NCBI GenBank assembly: GCA_017391665.1
Contig: JAFOXS010000149.1
Span: 1 to 8,659 of the forward strand
Reading direction: 5' to 3'
DNA: 8,659 bases
Source of the DNA: Alistipes sp.
Lineage (GTDB): Bacteria > Bacteroidota > Bacteroidia > Bacteroidales > Rikenellaceae
The translations under genes were made by a program, and so were the position numbers. Within the stretch, counting starts at the first letter, position 1, and every line of letters begins with the position of its first letter. Shown in pieces: positions 6,674 to 8,659 of this stretch. Under the pieces are notes generated by a model. It made no database searches, had not been told where the DNA came from, and worked only from the letters and a program-made list of their open reading frames with translations.

Positions 6674-7453
6674 ATGAAGAAAATTTTGATGATGGCCGCT
6701 ATGGTTTCAATGTTGGCTAGCTGCGGTGGCAACGGCGCAAAGAAGGCTGAGGCACCCGCTGAGGACAATGCAAATACAGTTGTATTGTTCGATGGTAGCA
6801 GCACTGAGGGCTGGCGTGGCTATGGTATGGAGACTCTTCCTGCTCGCTGGACTATCGAGGACGGTTGCTTGAAGATCAACGGTTCAGGCGGTGGCGAGGC
6901 ACACGTTGCTGACGGTGGCGATATTATCTTCGCTGCACAGAAGTTCAAGAACTTTGAGTTGGAGTTGGAGTGGAAGGTAGCTAAGGGTTCAAACTCTGGT
7001 ATCTTCATCCTCGCACAGGAGGTTAAGAAGGAGGATGGCACTTACGAGCCTATCTACATCTCTTCACCTGAGTGCCAGGTATTGGATAACGAGAATCACC
7101 CCGATGCACGTTTGGGTAAGGATGGCAACCGTATGTCATCTTCACTCTACGACATGATTCCCGCGAAGCCCCAGAACTCAAAGCCTCACGGCGAGTGGAA
7201 CAAGGTTAAGATCCTTTGCTACAAGGGTACTGTTGTTCACTATCAGAACGACGAGGCTGTTGTAGAGTACCACTTGTGGACTCCCCAGTGGACTGAGATG
7301 TTGCAGGCATCTAAGTTCTCACAGGAGAAGTGGCCCGTTGCTTTCGAGTTGTTGAACAACTGCGGTGGTGAGAATCACGAGGGTTACATCGGTTTGCAGG
7401 ATCACGGCGACGACGTATGGTTCCGCAACATCAAGGTTACTATTCTCGACTAA
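6674..7453 (+). CDS. DUF1080 / 3-keto-disaccharide hydrolase family lipoprotein
   Basis: DUF1080 (3-keto-disaccharide hydrolase) proteins are jelly-roll proteins related to lectin-like glycosidases; characterised members cleave 3-keto-glycosides. In this 259-residue protein, residues 1-16 are a lipoprotein signal with lipobox LASC, so Cys17 is the lipidated residue. The following GGNGAKK lacks the acidic cluster typical of surface-export signals in Bacteroidota, so a periplasm-facing lipoprotein is more likely (inference). Domain hallmarks are VLFDGSSTEGWRGYG (37-51), FELELEWKVAKGSNSGIF (94-111), PECQVLDNENHPDA (132-145), GEWNKVKI (173-180) and GYIGLQDHGDDVWFRNI (237-253). It lies 26 bases after the oxidoreductase, shares its T-ending codon preference, and precedes a strong terminator, so the two form a coexpressed pair. 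Which glycoside it acts on is unknown. Confidence 0.9.
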   Translation: MKKILMMAAMVSMLASCGGNGAKKAEAPAEDNANTVVLFDGSSTEGWRGYGMETLPARWTIEDGCLKINGSGGGEAHVADGGDIIFAAQKFKNFELELEWKVAKGSNSGIFILAQEVKKEDGTYEPIYISSPECQVLDNENHPDARLGKDGNRMSSSLYDMIPAKPQNSKPHGEWNKVKILCYKGTVVHYQNDEAVVEYHLWTPQWTEMLQASKFSQEKWPVAFELLNNCGGENHEGYIGLQDHGDDVWFRNIKVTILD

Positions 7454-7471
7454 GAGTATACCCGATAACTG

Positions 7472-7503
7472 CAAGGGCTACCCCACAGGGTGGCCCTTGT
7501 TTT
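7472..7503 (+). terminator. Rho-independent terminator after the DUF1080 gene
   Basis: A 12-bp stem (7472-7483 with 7488-7499, one T-G wobble) closes loop CACA and is followed by TTTT at 7500-7503. It is the first convincing terminator downstream of the tat promoter. Confidence 0.92.
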
Positions 7504-7514
7504 AATATTATGAT

Positions 7515-8216
7515 ATGAGCCATATTATTTTTATAACTATCGCCATTCTCATCGTCTGTCTGGCCTCCACATCGTGGTACATACGACTGCGCTTTGACAA
7601 AACCCCCAAGGAGGATAAGTGGTTTGACAATATAGTCTATATCTTTTGTCCACTACTAACTACCTGCATAGGTGTTTTGTTTGCGCTATGGATAGACCGC
7701 AACGAGGCGGATATACGCCAACGTGAAGCCACTGTCAAAACACTCAAATTATGCCAGTTGGATGCCAACAACGCTCTTGACCTGATAAAGCGTCACGATA
7801 GTCTCTCGCAGGAACTCTATACCGCAGAATACATATTAAGAGTAAGGAGTACCATAGAGTCTTTTGGCATGCCCTACCCTAAAGTCATTGAGCAGTTACT
7901 ATTTAGCGAAAACTCTCTTCTCAACTGTTCGACAGCATATCTTGAGACTATACTCCGCGAGCTCAATAAATTAAATCAACTGAGAGCAATGCTTGACGAG
8001 GTGGACAACGACCTTGACTTTGCACACTGCATAAATAGTTGTACCATTGCCTTAGAGGAGATATACGGTCTGACGAAGAACGAGATTCTCTACATTGAGG
8101 GAAAGTTATCGCAGGCTGAGCATGACCACGAAATAGATGTGGTAATGGATGGAACGTTACGTAAGCGGAAACTGGCCGAGCAAAGATCTCTCTATGAGAA
8201 GGCACTCAATAAGTAA
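7515..8216 (+). CDS. Uncharacterised two-helix membrane protein with long helical soluble part
   Basis: I do not recognise this 233-residue protein. Two membrane segments are visible, at about 3-22 and 41-60, followed by a polar, charge-rich and probably largely alpha-helical soluble part (about 64-233) containing stretches such as NEADIRQREATVKTL and YLETILRELNKLNQLRAMLDEVDND; a partial coiled coil is plausible. A positive loop (RLRFDKTPKEDK) lies between the two segments, so by the positive-inside rule that loop may be cytoplasmic, which would place the long soluble part outside the inner membrane; this is uncertain because the part after helix 2 is also charged. The ATG at 7510 stops after two codons, so the start at 7515 is preferred. 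The gene starts only 11 bases after the previous terminator's T tract and no consensus promoter was found, so its transcription is unexplained. Codons are more A/T-rich and less biased than in the upstream genes. Confidence 0.75.
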   Translation: MSHIIFITIAILIVCLASTSWYIRLRFDKTPKEDKWFDNIVYIFCPLLTTCIGVLFALWIDRNEADIRQREATVKTLKLCQLDANNALDLIKRHDSLSQELYTAEYILRVRSTIESFGMPYPKVIEQLLFSENSLLNCSTAYLETILRELNKLNQLRAMLDEVDNDLDFAHCINSCTIALEEIYGLTKNEILYIEGKLSQAEHDHEIDVVMDGTLRKRKLAEQRSLYEKALNK

Positions 8217-8218
8217 AC

Positions 8219-8254
8219 AAAAAAAAGCGCGAGCCCATAAGGGTTCGCGCTTTT
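8219..8254. terminator. Bidirectional terminator between convergent genes
   Basis: A 10-bp GC-rich stem (8227-8236 with 8241-8250, one G-T wobble, loop ATAA) is flanked by an A run (8219-8226) and TTTT (8251-8254). On the plus strand it ends the 7515-8216 gene. On the minus strand the A run becomes an 8-base T tract and ends the TonB receptor gene, 17 bases after that stop codon. Confidence 0.93.
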
Positions 8255-8271
8255 CTATAATAAAGCTTCCA

Positions 8272-8659
8272 CTACATTGCAAACGACAACGTCACACCCA
8301 ATCGTGCGGGTTTGCCACAGTTGAAGAAGTTGCGATTCATCGACTTGAAGTAGAATGTGTAGAAGTCGCTATTGGTAAGGTTACGGCCCCACAACGAGAG
8401 TGAGAAGTCACCCTTACGCAACTCTACCGAGGCATTGAGCTGCGAGTAGAAGTTCTGATGCAGAGTGTTTGACTCGTTCCAGTAGATCTTGCCGGCACCC
8501 TGCCATGATGCAGAGAGTACAACCTCGTCAAGCACACGGCCACCAATCCACCAGTCGTATGTTGCACCGAGCGAGATGGTATGCTGCGGCGCATAGGGCA
8601 GATAGTTGCCCGAATAGTCGTTCACGCCATCGTTGAACTCCTCGAACTGCGCATGTGTA
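8272..8659 (-). CDS. TonB-dependent outer membrane receptor, C-terminal fragment (partial)
   Basis: Only the 3' end of this gene is inside the window: the frame is open to the window edge (8659) with no start codon needed, and stops with TAG at 8274-8272. About 128 residues are visible. They have the end-of-barrel pattern of TonB-dependent receptors: HAQFEEFND, then a turn with GNYLPYAPQHTISLGATY, alternating strands (VVLSASWQGAGKIYWNE; FYSQLNASVELRKGDFSLSL; WGRNLTNSDFYTFYFKS), and a terminal strand ARLGVTLSFAM closing the barrel. The family imports siderophores, vitamin B12, glycans or other large ligands across the outer membrane with TonB energy. The missing plug domain and most of the barrel prevent any call on the ligand. 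A GTG at 8625 is an internal valine codon, not a start. Confidence 0.88.
   Translation of the reverse strand, partial: THAQFEEFNDGVNDYSGNYLPYAPQHTISLGATYDWWIGGRVLDEVVLSASWQGAGKIYWNESNTLHQNFYSQLNASVELRKGDFSLSLWGRNLTNSDFYTFYFKSMNRNFFNCGKPARLGVTLSFAM

Noticed and set aside
8149..8403. Plus-strand open frame running through the bidirectional terminator into the TonB receptor gene
   Set aside because: It crosses a strong terminator and is antisense to conserved barrel strands; a chance frame.
1..8659. CRISPR arrays, insertion sequences, transposase or toxin-antitoxin genes
   Set aside because: No spaced direct repeats, terminal inverted repeats or matching protein families were seen.

Overview
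The window looks like chromosomal DNA of a Bacteroidota member, most likely order Bacteroidales. The evidence is Bacteroidota-type promoters (TTG/TTTG at -33, TAnnTTTG-like at -7), A/T-rich leaders without Shine-Dalgarno sequences, a close relative of the Porphyromonas prolyl tripeptidyl peptidase, and a TonB-dependent receptor. A Rikenellaceae/Alistipes-like source is possible, but genus cannot be fixed from the sequence alone.

Layout: (1) 1-172, minus strand: tRNA-Leu(CAA) with a consensus promoter and a hairpin terminator. (2) 282-2417, plus: secreted S9 peptidase of the PtpA type, closed by a strong terminator (2438-2477). (3) 2500-7503, plus: promoter, then tatA, tatC, a sugar phosphate isomerase/epimerase-like TIM barrel, a secreted Gfo/Idh/MocA oxidoreductase and a DUF1080 (3-keto-disaccharide hydrolase family) lipoprotein. 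The next convincing terminator is at 7472-7503. (4) 7515-8216, plus: an unrecognised two-helix membrane protein with a long helical soluble part. (5) 8219-8254: a bidirectional terminator between convergent genes. (6) 8272-8659, minus: the 3' end of a TonB-dependent receptor gene that runs off the window.

The most interesting part is region 3. A minimal TatA-TatC translocase sits directly upstream of sugar-active enzymes. One of these, the NAD(P)-type oxidoreductase, would be expected to fold around its cofactor before export, which is what Tat is for. The simplest reading is a Tat-exported pathway for glycosides or other sugars that works through 3-keto intermediates: the oxidoreductase makes the keto sugar, the DUF1080 lipoprotein cleaves it, and the TIM-barrel protein may act on the sugar product. 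Three details deserve attention. TatC has Gln at both positions matching E. coli Glu103 and Glu170. The oxidoreductase (and more weakly the isomerase) has a Tat-like N-terminus with only the first arginine of the pair. TatC also carries an acidic cytoplasmic tail of about 150 residues that ends in a non-repetitive segment. Whether these features are functionally coupled is inference.
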